Below are positions 1 through 8,106 of a DNA stretch of 64,000 nt, one piece after another. The first letter of the stretch is position 1. Each line of letters opens with the position of its first letter. The stretch is from an uncultured Gemmatimonadota bacterium (GTDB lineage: Bacteria; Gemmatimonadota; Gemmatimonadetes; Gemmatimonadales; Gemmatimonadaceae): contig CADEDA010000003.1 in the NCBI GenBank assembly GCA_902825965.1, positions 72,632 to 136,631 on the forward strand, in the 5' to 3' direction. The position numbers and the translations under genes are program-made. The notes under the pieces are model-generated. The model saw nothing but the letters and a program-made list of their open reading frames with translations. It searched no databases and had not been told where the DNA came from.

Positions 1-1105
1 GGGGCACGAACGTCGGCAGCGTATCCGGAGCGCCGTAGAGCGCGCGCCACGCGTGGAAGAAGATGCGATTGATCGGGTAGTTGTGCCCGTTGACGACGAT
101 CGCGACGGCAAGCGAATCCTGCGGCTCGTAGCCCACGACGGCGGTGTGTGCGCCGATGGATCCGTCGTGCGAGAATCCCTCGCGACCGGACACGCCGAGC
201 GCGAAGGGACTGAGGCCCTTCCCGTTGCGCACCGTGCCCGTGCTGAAGCCGGTGGTCATCTCGTGCAGCGACCCGGGGGAGATCAGACGGCCGGCGAACA
301 GCGCCGTGAGGAAGGTCGCGAGATCGGCACTCGAGGCCACCACCGCGCCCGCGCCTCCCGCGTTCCCGATCGCGTCGTCCTCCTGGAGCTCCCAGTGGCC
401 ATCGCTGAAGTAGTACGCGCGGGCCTCATTGTGGGCAGCGTCGACGGACCGTCCGAGATAGGTGCGGCGCAGCGCCAGCGGCGCGACGATCCGCTGCTGC
501 AAGCGTCGCTCGAGTGGCGTGCTGCCGAGCTGCTCGACGATGCGGCCGAGAAGGTAGAAGTTGCTGTTGCTGTACTGGCGTCGCGTGCCCGGCGGAAAGT
601 GGAGCGGTCGCGCGGCGATGCGCTGGAGCACCGAGTCCGGCGCGATGGGGACGGTCGAGACGAGCCCTTGGGTGTGGTCCGGCAGTCCACTGGTGTGCCC
701 CAGCAGGTCGCGGATAGTGATCCGGTCGGCCTGGGCGATCGACGGGAAGAAGGTCGCGAGCGAGGTCTCGAGCGTGAGGCGACCTTCGTCGATGAGTTGG
801 TAGATCAGGACGGCGGTGAACGGCTTGGCCACCGACCCGACGCGGTAGGCGGTCGCGCTGTCCGCTCTTACCCACCCATCACCGACGCTGTCGCGATAGC
901 CGAGCGAGCGTTGATAGAGCACCCGGTCGCCGCGGCGGATGGTCACCGACCCCATCATGCGCGCATGTCGGTCGAAGCGTGTGAAGACGCTGTCGAGCCG
1001 CTCACGAAATCCCGGGGCCTGCGCCTCCGCGGCGCGCGCCGGCAGGGCAGCCGCCCCGATGGTGCACAGCAGGAACGTCATCTGGCGGAACGAGTTCGGA
1101 GTCAT
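1..1105 (-). CDS. Serine beta-lactamase-like hydrolase (class C / PBP4* family), partial at left edge
   Basis: The reading frame starts with ATG at 1105 and is still open at base 1, so the C-terminus is missing. Residues 1-29 look like a signal peptide (ending Ala-rich, cleavage near AEAQA), placing the enzyme in the periplasm. The class C signature is visible: S-V-A-K at about residues 91-94 (nucleophile Ser and general base Lys) and a Y-S-N motif near residue 180, followed by the usual beta-lactamase/D-Ala-D-Ala peptidase fold sequence. Family members hydrolyse beta-lactams, D-amino acid peptides or esters; the actual substrate cannot be read from sequence. The gene diverges from a BlaI/BlaR1-like pair with a BlaI-type dyad in the shared 156-base gap, so BlaI repression is a reasonable inference. 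Confidence 0.85.
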   Translation of the reverse strand, partial: MTPNSFRQMTFLLCTIGAAALPARAAEAQAPGFRERLDSVFTRFDRHARMMGSVTIRRGDRVLYQRSLGYRDSVGDGWVRADSATAYRVGSVAKPFTAVLIYQLIDEGRLTLETSLATFFPSIAQADRITIRDLLGHTSGLPDHTQGLVSTVPIAPDSVLQRIAARPLHFPPGTRRQYSNSNFYLLGRIVEQLGSTPLERRLQQRIVAPLALRRTYLGRSVDAAHNEARAYYFSDGHWELQEDDAIGNAGGAGAVVASSADLATFLTALFAGRLISPGSLHEMTTGFSTGTVRNGKGLSPFALGVSGREGFSHDGSIGAHTAVVGYEPQDSLAVAIVVNGHNYPINRIFFHAWRALYGAPDTLPTFVP

Positions 1106-1148
1106 CGGTGACCACGGATTGAGTGGGCGATTGTGCTACAGACAGTAA

Positions 1149-1165
1149 TGCTACAAGTTGTAGCA
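1149..1165. promoter_or_regulatory. Perfect BlaI/MecI-like operator dyad
   Basis: The sequence TGCTACAAGTTGTAGCA is a perfect 8+1+8 palindrome and contains the TACA...TGTA core of BlaI/MecI operators, though the central spacing is 3 bases rather than the 2 of the staphylococcal sites. It sits between the divergent serine hydrolase (start 1105) and the BlaI-like gene (start 1262), about 44 bases upstream of the hydrolase start. It could control both directions. Confidence 0.7.
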
Positions 1166-1242
1166 GTCAATCCCTTTGAATGGCTCCGGAACTCGGTCGG
1201 CCTGTAAGCGCCAACGAAATAACGACTTGCGCAATCGGTCGA

Positions 1243-1259
1243 GCGCTACAGATTGTCAC
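1243..1259. promoter_or_regulatory. Second, imperfect BlaI-like half-dyad at the blaI start
   Basis: CGCTACAGATTGTCACA matches the perfect dyad at 1149-1165 in 11 of the 14 arm positions with the same 3-base centre. It ends 2 bases before the likely ATG of the BlaI-like gene, a position suited to autorepression. A weaker partial repeat, TGCTACA followed by AGTAA, lies at 1134-1148. Confidence 0.45.
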
Positions 1260-1261
1260 AT

Positions 1262-1657
1262 ATGCCCAAGCGTCCACTCCCGAAAGCCGCTGCACTCGGT
1301 GCGCTCGAGGCGGAGGTGCTCCAGTTGCTGTGGCGGGACCAGGAGTCCACCGCCGAGGACGTCCGCGCGAGCCTGACTCGACCGTTGAAGGAGTCCACGG
1401 TGCGCACGGTGCTGCGGCGACTCGAGGAAAAAGGGTACGCGACGCATCGGGTGGATGGGCGCACGTACCTCTATTCCGCGGCGGTTCCGGCCGAGCAGTT
1501 GGCGCTGCGCAGTGCGCGCGGACTCGCGGACTGGTTGTTCCGCGGCTCGATGTCCGATCTCGTGGTCGGCCTGCTCGGTGCCTCGCGACTGAGTCGCGAG
1601 GAACTCGACCGCATCGCGGCCTCGGTGGAGAAGGCCAGCGCGGAGTCGTCCTCGTGA
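1262..1657 (+). CDS. blaI: BlaI/MecI/CopY family winged-helix repressor
   Basis: A 131-residue protein of the usual BlaI length. The N-terminal winged-helix part (residues 10-75: LGALEAEVLQLLW, then STVRTVLRRLEEKGY) is the typical DNA-binding domain, and the C-terminal helices would dimerise. Family members repress beta-lactamase or other operons until cleaved by the partner M56 protease. ATG at 1262 is preferred; a TTG at 1253 would add three residues but would place the start inside the putative operator. The stop overlaps the GTG of the M56 gene (GTGA), so the two are co-transcribed. Two BlaI-like dyads lie upstream. Confidence 0.9.
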   Translation: MPKRPLPKAAALGALEAEVLQLLWRDQESTAEDVRASLTRPLKESTVRTVLRRLEEKGYATHRVDGRTYLYSAAVPAEQLALRSARGLADWLFRGSMSDLVVGLLGASRLSREELDRIAASVEKASAESSS

Positions 1658-2673
1658 CGGCGCTCTGGATCGAGGCGAGTCTGCGCACGCTGGTGTTGTT
1701 GGTGTGCGGCGAGCTCTGCTTGCGCTTGCTCGCGGATCGGGGGCTTCGCCTGGAACTGCGGATCCGCCGATTGCTCCTGCTCGTCGCGACCGCAATGCCG
1801 CTGCTGGTCTGGGCGTGGTCGCGCGATGGGATGCCGGCCGCGGTGTCGGCCGCGATGCCGGCGCGGGACGGGCAGCTCGGCAGCGTCATCGCGGAAGGCC
1901 TGTTGGTCGCGTCGCCGTGGTGGCTCTCGCTGGTCTACCTCGCGGGGGTGGCCCTGCTGCTGGTGCGGCTGCTGGTCGGCGTCGTCTTCGTGTCGCGGCT
2001 CTGGGCCGACGCGAGTCCGGTTGGCGTGGGAAGCGGTACGCTGGTCGGCCGGGTGCGCGAGAGCCGCCGTGTCTCGTCGCCCATCTGCGTGGGGGGAGGC
2101 GTGATCCTGCCCATGCACTGGCGGGCCTGGGGCGCCGAGGAGCTGCGGATGGTGCTCGCACACGAGCGATCGCATCTGGATCGGCGGGACTATCAGTGGG
2201 CGCTGCTGGCGCGCGTGCAGCGTGCGCTGTTCTGGTTCAACCCGCTGAGCTGGACCTCCGTACGGCGGCTGCTGCTGGTCGGCGAGCGGCTGAGCGACCG
2301 TGCGGCGGTCGAGGCGTCGGGTCAACGCGAGCGTTACATCGCGCTGTTGCTGGCCTGCGCAGCCGCCGAGGTGCGTCCGTCGCTCAGTGCGGCGATGGCG
2401 CGGCGGTCGGAACTCGCCGAACGCATCGCGCAGCTCGGCGCGCTCCGGCGACCCGCGCGCGTGAGCTGGGTGCGCAAGGCGGTGGTGGCGTCAGCCGCCC
2501 TGCTGCTCGCGATGGTGAGTGCGACGGCCTCGGCGCTGCAGGTTCCTGCGCTTGGCGCCCCGCGCGATGGCGGGGCACTGGGACCTGCACCGTCGCGTCC
2601 GTTGGCGGTGCAGGGCACGCTGCGGCCGTTGTCGACGCTCGCACCGCTGTCCGGGTTGGGTGCCGCGCGCTAG
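1654..2673 (+). CDS. BlaR1-like M56 family membrane metalloprotease without a sensor domain
   Basis: The frame starts with GTG at 1654, overlapping the blaI stop. The protein has 339 residues with about four predicted membrane segments: near residues 12-27, 38-54, 84-115 and 275-295. The zinc site H-E-R-S-H is at about residues 170-174 and is followed by FWFNPLSW and a Glu-rich helix (GERLSDRAAVEA) that supplies the third ligand, as in M56. Classical BlaR1 continues for some 250 residues as an extracytoplasmic penicillin-binding domain; here only about 45 residues follow the last membrane segment. It probably cleaves the neighbouring BlaI in response to a signal sensed another way. Confidence 0.88.
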   Translation: MTALWIEASLRTLVLLVCGELCLRLLADRGLRLELRIRRLLLLVATAMPLLVWAWSRDGMPAAVSAAMPARDGQLGSVIAEGLLVASPWWLSLVYLAGVALLLVRLLVGVVFVSRLWADASPVGVGSGTLVGRVRESRRVSSPICVGGGVILPMHWRAWGAEELRMVLAHERSHLDRRDYQWALLARVQRALFWFNPLSWTSVRRLLLVGERLSDRAAVEASGQRERYIALLLACAAAEVRPSLSAAMARRSELAERIAQLGALRRPARVSWVRKAVVASAALLLAMVSATASALQVPALGAPRDGGALGPAPSRPLAVQGTLRPLSTLAPLSGLGAAR

Positions 2674-2746
2674 GGATCGGCAGGTGGGGTCAGCCGGATG
2701 AACGCACGGGTGGAATCGGCGATCGCTGAACCGCCGCGCGCCCGAC

Positions 2747-2980
2747 TCAACCTTGCGGCTGTAGCTCCGTCCGTTTCGCCGCGATCGCCTCGAGCACGAT
2801 CGGATCCAACCCCGCCCCACCCGTCGCATCGATGTGCGCGAGCAGTTCGCGCCGCATGCGTGGCTCCCAGAAGCGCCGGATGTGCATCGCCGTCCCCGTC
2901 AGCGCCTCGGCGCGGTCGGGGAGGGCGTCGTGGTAGCGGCCGATCTGGTTCGCCATCTCGATCAGCTTCCCGAGATTCAC
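2747..2980 (-). CDS. fdsD: Formate dehydrogenase delta subunit (FdsD family)
   Basis: This is the last gene of the fds operon. It encodes a 77-residue helical protein beginning VNLGKLIEMANQIGRYH, typical of FdsD, which is small (about 70-80 residues) and needed for assembly or stability of cytosolic NAD-dependent formate dehydrogenases. The GTG start at 2980 overlaps the fdsA stop (GTGA), which decides the start. A longer in-frame reading from 3061 would overlap fdsA by 85 bases and is unlikely. It converges with the M56 gene across a 73-base gap in which I see nothing definite. Confidence 0.85.
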   Translation of the reverse strand: MNLGKLIEMANQIGRYHDALPDRAEALTGTAMHIRRFWEPRMRRELLAHIDATGGAGLDPIVLEAIAAKRTELQPQG

Positions 2981-5850
2981 GGCTTGGGACTCCGCACGCC
3001 CACGGCGCGCTCGAGCAGGCCGAGTTGCTCGCTGGTGAAGCTCTGGAAGCGCTCCTGCCACTCGCTGCCCTTGAGCGCGGGTGTCACCTGCACGGCCGTC
3101 ACCTTGTACTCGGGGCAGTTGGTGGCCCAGTCGGAGTTCTCGGTGGTGATCACGTTGGCGCCGGACTCGGGATGGTGGAACGTGGTGTAGACGATCCCCG
3201 GCTGCACCCGATCGGTGATGTGGGCGCGCAGACTGGTCTCGCCGGCGCGGCTGCTCACGGTCACCTGATCGCCGTCGTGGATGCCGCGCTCCTCGGCGTC
3301 GTGCGGGTGGATCTCCAGCCGATCCTCATCGTGCCACTCGACGTTCGCGGTGCGGCGCGTCTGCGCGCCCACGTTGTACTGCGAGAGGATGCGGCCGGTG
3401 GTGAGGATGAGCGGATACTTGCGGTTGACCTTCTCGGTGGTCGGCACGTACTGCGTCGGTACGAACTTGCCCTTGCCGCGCACGAACTCGTGCTCGTGCA
3501 TCACGGGAGTGCCGTCCGGGGCCCGGTCGTTGCAGGGCCACTGGATGGACCCGAGTTCCTCGATCCGCGCATAACTCACCCCCGTGAACGTGGGCGTGAG
3601 GCTGGCGATCTCGTCCATGATCTCGGACGGATGGTTGTAGTGCATGGGGTAGCCGAGCGCAGTGGCGAGAGCGACGGTGACTTCCCAGTCCTCCTTGCCG
3701 GCCAGGGGCTCCATCACCTTCCGCACCCGCGAGATGCGACGCTCGGCGTTGGTGAAGGTGCCGTTCTTCTCGAGGAAACTGGAGCCCGGCAGGAACACAT
3801 GCGCGAACTTGGCGGTCTCGTTGAGGAACAGGTCCTGCACCACGATGCACTCCATGGCCTCGAGCGCGGCCGTGACGTGTGTGGTGTCGGGGTCGGACTG
3901 GGCGATGTCCTCCCCCTCGAGGTAGAGGCCCTTGAAGCTCCCGTCGAGTGCGGCGTCGAACATGTTGGGGATGCGGAGGCCCGGCTCCTTCTCGAGCGAG
4001 ACCTTCCAGCGACCCTCGAACAGTGCCCGCACGGAGTCGTCGAGCACGTGGCGGTAGCCCGGCAGTTCATGCGGGAACGAGCCCATGTCGCAGGAGCCCT
4101 GCACGTTGTTCTGCCCGCGGAGCGGGTTCACACCCACGCCGGGGCGGCCGAGGTTGCCGGTGGCCATGGCGAGATTGGCGATGCCGAGCACGGCGGTGGA
4201 GCCCTGGCTGTGTTCGGTGACGCCAAGCCCGTAGTAGATCGCCGCGTTGCCGCCCGTGGCGTAGAGCCGGGCGGCGCCCCGCACGACGCTGGCCGGTACC
4301 CACGTCTCCGCTTCGAGCGCCTCGGGGGAGTTCTCGGGCCTCGAGACGAAGTCCTTCCACTGCGCGTAGCTGGCCGGCTCGCAGCGCGCGAGGGCGAAGG
4401 CATCGTCGCTCAGGCCCTCGGTGACGATCACGTGGGCGAGGGCATTGAGCACGGCGACATTGGTACCGGGTCGCAGCTGCAGGTGGTACGAGGCCTCCAC
4501 GTGCGGCGAGCGCACGATGTCGGTGCGGCGCGGATCGATGACGATGAGCTTGGCGCCCTCGCGGATGCGCCGCTTCATCGCACTCGCGAACACCGGATGC
4601 CCGTCGGTCGGGTTCGCGCCGATCACGACGATCACATCGGCGTGCTGCACGGAGTCGAAGTTCTGCGTGCCGGCTGATTCGCCGAGCGTGGTCTTGAGTC
4701 CGAAGCCCGTGGGCGAGTGACAGACGCGCGCGCAGGTGTCGATGTTGTTGTTGCCGAACGCCGCGCGCACGAGCTTCTGCATGAGGTAGGTCTCCTCGTT
4801 TGTGCAGCGCGACGAGGAGATGGCACCCACGGAGCCGCGCCCGTATTGCGACTGCAGGCGCTTGAACTCGGAGGCGGCGTAGGTGATCGCTTCGTCCCAC
4901 GAGACCGGCGTCCACGGATCGCTGATCTTCTTGCGGATCATCGGCGTGGTGATGCGGTCCTTGTGGGTGGCGTAGCCCCAGGCGAAGCGGCCCTTCACGC
5001 AGGAGTGGCCGTGGTTCGCCATGCCGTCCTTGTACGGCGTCATGCGCACTACCTCGCGCCCCTTCATCTCGGCCTTGAACGAGCAGCCGACGCCGCAGTA
5101 GGCGCAGGTGGTGACCACGTCGTAGTCCGGCGTGCCGGCATCGACGACGGTCTTCTCGATGAGCGTGGCCGTGGGGCAGGCCTGGACGCAGGCGCCGCAG
5201 CTCACGCACTCCGATTCCATGAACGCCTCCATCTGCCCCGGCGAGATCTTGGACGCGAAGCCGCGGCCATCGACGGTGAGCGCGAAGGTGCCTTGCACCT
5301 CCTCGCAGGCGCGCACGCAGCGCTGGCAGACGATGCACTTGGCGGGGTCGAACTCGAAGTACGGGTTGGAGGCGTCCTTGGTCGCGTCGAGGTGGTTCTC
5401 GCCCTCGTAGCCGTAGCGCACCTCGCGCAGGCCCACGGCGCCGGCCATGTCCTGCAGCTCGCAATCGCCGTTGGCGGAGCAGGTGAGGCAGTCGAGCGGA
5501 TGGTCGGAGATGTAGAGCTCCATCACGCCGCGGCGCAGGTCCCCGAGCTTCTTGGACTGGGTGCGCACCTGCATGCCTGCTTCCGCCGGCGTGGTGCAGC
5601 TCGCGGGATATCCCTTGCGCCCGTCGATCTCCACCAGGCAGAGCCGGCAGGAGCCGAAGGACTTGAGCGAGTCGGTGGCGCAGAGCTTGGGCACCATCAC
5701 GCCGGCCGTGGCGGCGGCGCGCATCACCGAGCTGCCCTTGGGCACGGTCACCTCGACGCCGTCGACGCGGAGCGTGACGGTCTCGGTGCTGGCCGGCAGG
5801 GGCGTGCCGTAGTCGATGTCCTGGCGCGTGTTGATCGGAATGGTCGTCAT
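2977..5850 (-). CDS. fdsA: NAD-dependent formate dehydrogenase alpha (catalytic) subunit
   Basis: A 957-residue molybdopterin enzyme that oxidises formate to CO2 in the cytosolic FdsABG complex. Domains in order: an N-terminal 2Fe-2S ferredoxin domain (residues about 25-110, FGSCRLCLVEI), a NuoG-like His/Cys 4Fe-4S segment (about 115-150), two 4Fe-4S clusters (KCIVCQRCVRAC and ECVSCGACVQACPTA), the 4Fe-4S CxxCxxxC motif (CAYCGVGC) at the start of the bis-MGD catalytic domain, and a C-terminal molybdopterin dinucleotide-binding domain. The active-site segment reads VCHSPT, so the metal ligand is Cys, not selenocysteine. ATG at 5850 is chosen because MTTIPINTRQDIDYGTP matches family N-termini; upstream residues in the open frame do not. 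It lies 25 bases after fdsB. Confidence 0.95.
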   Translation of the reverse strand: MTTIPINTRQDIDYGTPLPASTETVTLRVDGVEVTVPKGSSVMRAAATAGVMVPKLCATDSLKSFGSCRLCLVEIDGRKGYPASCTTPAEAGMQVRTQSKKLGDLRRGVMELYISDHPLDCLTCSANGDCELQDMAGAVGLREVRYGYEGENHLDATKDASNPYFEFDPAKCIVCQRCVRACEEVQGTFALTVDGRGFASKISPGQMEAFMESECVSCGACVQACPTATLIEKTVVDAGTPDYDVVTTCAYCGVGCSFKAEMKGREVVRMTPYKDGMANHGHSCVKGRFAWGYATHKDRITTPMIRKKISDPWTPVSWDEAITYAASEFKRLQSQYGRGSVGAISSSRCTNEETYLMQKLVRAAFGNNNIDTCARVCHSPTGFGLKTTLGESAGTQNFDSVQHADVIVVIGANPTDGHPVFASAMKRRIREGAKLIVIDPRRTDIVRSPHVEASYHLQLRPGTNVAVLNALAHVIVTEGLSDDAFALARCEPASYAQWKDFVSRPENSPEALEAETWVPASVVRGAARLYATGGNAAIYYGLGVTEHSQGSTAVLGIANLAMATGNLGRPGVGVNPLRGQNNVQGSCDMGSFPHELPGYRHVLDDSVRALFEGRWKVSLEKEPGLRIPNMFDAALDGSFKGLYLEGEDIAQSDPDTTHVTAALEAMECIVVQDLFLNETAKFAHVFLPGSSFLEKNGTFTNAERRISRVRKVMEPLAGKEDWEVTVALATALGYPMHYNHPSEIMDEIASLTPTFTGVSYARIEELGSIQWPCNDRAPDGTPVMHEHEFVRGKGKFVPTQYVPTTEKVNRKYPLILTTGRILSQYNVGAQTRRTANVEWHDEDRLEIHPHDAEERGIHDGDQVTVSSRAGETSLRAHITDRVQPGIVYTTFHHPESGANVITTENSDWATNCPEYKVTAVQVTPALKGSEWQERFQSFTSEQLGLLERAVGVRSPKP

Positions 5851-5875
5851 GGCGGGTCTCTCCAATCCTCGAGGA

Positions 5876-7444
5876 TCAGGACTTGGCGAAGTCCTCGGGG
5901 AAGTGATTGAGCGCACTGAGCACGGGGTACGGCGTCATGCCGCCGAGGGCGCAGAGCGAGCCCCCGACCATGGTGTCGCAGAGGTCGCGGAGCAGCGCGG
6001 TGTTGGCCGCGCGCTCCTTCCCAGCGACGATCTTGTCGACCACTTCGACACCGCGCGTGGACCCGATGCGGCAGGGTGTACACTTGCCGCAGGACTCGAT
6101 GGCGCAGAACTCCATGGCGTAGCGGGCCATCCGCGCCATGTCCACCGTGTCGTCGAACACGACGATGCCGCCGTGGCCGAGCATGGCGTCGATCCCGAGG
6201 AATGCCTCGTAGTCGATCGGCGTGTCGAACTGCGCCGCCGGCAGGTACGCGCCCAGCGGGCCACCGACCTGCACGGCGCGGATCGGACGGCCGGAGCGTG
6301 ACCCTCCACCGTAGTCATACAGCAGCTCCCGCAGCGTGATCCCGAATGCGCGCTCCACGAGGCCGCCGTGCTTGATGTTGCCGGCGAGCTGCAGGGGGAG
6401 CGTGCCGCGCGAGCGGCCCTCGCCGTAGTCGCGGTACGCGGCACCGCCCTCCCCGAGGATGAACGGCACCGATGCCAGCGTGATGACGTTGTTGACGACC
6501 GTCGGGCGGCCGAACAGTCCCTCGATGGCCGGCAGCGGGGGCTTGGGTCGCACCATGCCGCGTTTGCCTTCGAGGCTCTCGAGCAGCGCCGTCTCCTCGC
6601 CGCAGATGTAGGCGCCCGCGCCGAGCCGGACCTCGAGATGGAAGTCGCGGCCGCTGCCCAGAATGTTGCCGCCGAGGTAGCCCTTCACGGTGGCCGCGGC
6701 GATGGCCTGGTTGAGCACGGCGTGCGCGTGCGGATACTCGGAGCGCAGGTAGATGTAGCCCTGCGTGGCACCGACGGCGAGTCCGGCGATGATCATGCCC
6801 TCGATGAGCATGAACGGGTCACCCTCCATCACCATGCGGTCGGAGAAGGTGCCGGAGTCCCCTTCGTCGGCGTTGGCGACGATGTACTTCTGCGGACCCG
6901 ACGCGCCCGCGACGGTGCGCCACTTGATGCCGGTGGGGAAGGCCGCCCCGCCTCGCCCGCGCAGCCCGGAGGTGACCACGTGCTCGACGATGGCCATCGG
7001 GTCGAGCGAGAGCGCGGCCTGGAGCCCACGCCATCCGCCGTGCGCCTCGTAGTCCGCGACGGACACCGGATCGACGATACCCACACGCGCGAACGTCAGC
7101 CGCTGCTGCGATGCGAGGTAGGGGATCTGGTCCACGGGACCGAGCGCCAGCGGATGCGATGAGGCGCCTGCGGCAGTGGCGGCGCCGGTGTGGAAGCCGG
7201 CCTCGAAGAGCGAGGCGACGTCATCGCGGCGCACGGGGCCGAAGCCGTCGCGTCGGCCGCCCGGAGTGAGTGCCACCTCGACCAGCGGCTCGAGCCAATA
7301 CATGCCGCGCGATCCGTTGCGCACGAGCTGGATCTCGATGCCGCGCAGCAGTGCCTCGGCCGCGATGGCCTGCGCGACCGACTCGGCGCCGACGGACAGC
7401 GCACCCGAGTCGCGGGGGACGTAGATGATCGGGCCGCGTTTCAC
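5876..7444 (-). CDS. fdsB: NAD-dependent formate dehydrogenase beta subunit (NADH/FMN)
   Basis: A 522-residue NuoF-type flavoprotein passing electrons from FdsA to NAD. The N-terminal 140 residues form a NuoE-like thioredoxin-fold domain without obvious cluster cysteines. They are followed by the FMN/NADH domain with GLRGRGGAAFPTG and GAGAYICGEETALLES, then the C-terminal 4Fe-4S motif ESCGKCTPCRIG. The GTG start at 7444 overlaps the fdsG stop (GTGA); longer in-frame readings would run antisense-like through fdsG and are rejected. Tight coupling with fdsG and fdsA indicates one operon. Confidence 0.94.
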   Translation of the reverse strand: MKRGPIIYVPRDSGALSVGAESVAQAIAAEALLRGIEIQLVRNGSRGMYWLEPLVEVALTPGGRRDGFGPVRRDDVASLFEAGFHTGAATAAGASSHPLALGPVDQIPYLASQQRLTFARVGIVDPVSVADYEAHGGWRGLQAALSLDPMAIVEHVVTSGLRGRGGAAFPTGIKWRTVAGASGPQKYIVANADEGDSGTFSDRMVMEGDPFMLIEGMIIAGLAVGATQGYIYLRSEYPHAHAVLNQAIAAATVKGYLGGNILGSGRDFHLEVRLGAGAYICGEETALLESLEGKRGMVRPKPPLPAIEGLFGRPTVVNNVITLASVPFILGEGGAAYRDYGEGRSRGTLPLQLAGNIKHGGLVERAFGITLRELLYDYGGGSRSGRPIRAVQVGGPLGAYLPAAQFDTPIDYEAFLGIDAMLGHGGIVVFDDTVDMARMARYAMEFCAIESCGKCTPCRIGSTRGVEVVDKIVAGKERAANTALLRDLCDTMVGGSLCALGGMTPYPVLSALNHFPEDFAKS

Positions 7445-7962
7445 GCCGACCCCCGCGCGGCCTGCAGCAGCGCATCGAGCCGTTCGGGCGTGACGCGACC
7501 GTGGATCTCGCCGCCGATCACCAGCGCCGGCGAGAGCGCGCAGTTGCCGAGGCAGTAGACGGGTTCGAGCGAGAAGTGGCCGTCCGCGGTGGTGCCGTGG
7601 AAGTCCACCCCGAGTCGCTGCTTGATGTGGGCGACGAGCGCGTCGCCGCCGACGGCCTGGCAGGACTCGGCGCGGCAGACCTTGATCACCACGCGACCGG
7701 GCGGGGTGCTGCGGAAGTCGTGGTAGAACGTGACGACCCCGTGCACCTCGGCGCGCGAGAGATTCAGCGCCTGCGCGATCTCGGGCACGGCGTCCTCCGG
7801 CACGTGGCCGAGCGCCTGCTGCACGTCGTGCAGGATGGGGAGCAACGCGCCGGGTCGATCCTTGTGCCGATCCACGGCCGAGGCCACCGCAGCCGTGACG
7901 CTGGCGGTCGCCGGTTCCTGTCGCACGGGCATCTTGGTACCGGGGGGCAGTAGCCTCGGCAT
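7441..7962 (-). CDS. fdsG: NAD-dependent formate dehydrogenase gamma subunit (NuoE-like 2Fe-2S)
   Basis: A 173-residue NuoE/HoxE-type thioredoxin-fold 2Fe-2S protein, first gene of the operon. The four cluster ligands are visible as KVCRAESCQAVGG and YCLGNCALSP. The protein transfers electrons within the formate dehydrogenase diaphorase module. The start is uncertain: ATG 7962 follows directly on a short C/G hairpin, while ATG 7932 (MPVRQEPATASV) gives 163 residues, closer to the usual family length. Neither has a clear ribosome binding site. Confidence 0.9.
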   Translation of the reverse strand: MPRLLPPGTKMPVRQEPATASVTAAVASAVDRHKDRPGALLPILHDVQQALGHVPEDAVPEIAQALNLSRAEVHGVVTFYHDFRSTPPGRVVIKVCRAESCQAVGGDALVAHIKQRLGVDFHGTTADGHFSLEPVYCLGNCALSPALVIGGEIHGRVTPERLDALLQAARGSA

Positions 7963-8106
7963 CCCCCGTCCGGGGGGACGGGTTCGACAAGGCCTTCTAT
8001 AGCTATAACTTCGTCCAGCGCGGTCGCTGCCGCAAATGCGAGGCGGCGCCGTGGCGGGACGTCACAGGATCTTACACGTACTACGGACCGACCGAGGGAA
8101 AGCGCT
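7963..8106. promoter_or_regulatory. Divergent control region of the fds operon and fdhD
   Basis: This 144-base gap separates two divergent formate dehydrogenase units. It contains the only AT-rich block nearby, the perfect palindrome TATAGCTATA at 7998-8007, which could serve as a -10 element in both directions or as an operator. A small dyad, ccgtcc/ggacgg, lies at about 7966-7979 just before the first possible fdsG start. No known regulator site was recognised. Confidence 0.4.

Noticed and set aside
1-1105. Calling the serine hydrolase a true AmpC beta-lactamase because of the BlaI/M56 neighbours
   Set aside because: The motifs are shared by esterases and D-peptidases, the sensor domain of the M56 protein is missing and the C-terminus lies outside the window.
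53-1111. Long plus-strand reading frame opposite the first serine hydrolase
   Set aside because: The minus strand encodes a clear signal peptide, S-V-A-K and Y-S-N motifs; the plus-strand product is Arg/Gly/Ala-rich with no family features, an effect of high GC.
2698-4677. 659-residue plus-strand frame opposite fdsA
   Set aside because: It is antisense to the formate dehydrogenase catalytic subunit and shows only composition-driven sequence.
2977-5850. Selenocysteine in the formate dehydrogenase active site
   Set aside because: The active-site codon in VCHSPT is a normal Cys codon and there is no in-frame TGA.
7441-8106. The NuoE/NuoF/NuoG-like subunits as part of respiratory complex I or a NAD-reducing hydrogenase
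   Set aside because: The catalytic subunit is a molybdopterin formate dehydrogenase, FdsD and FdhD are adjacent, and no membrane complex I or hydrogenase genes are present.
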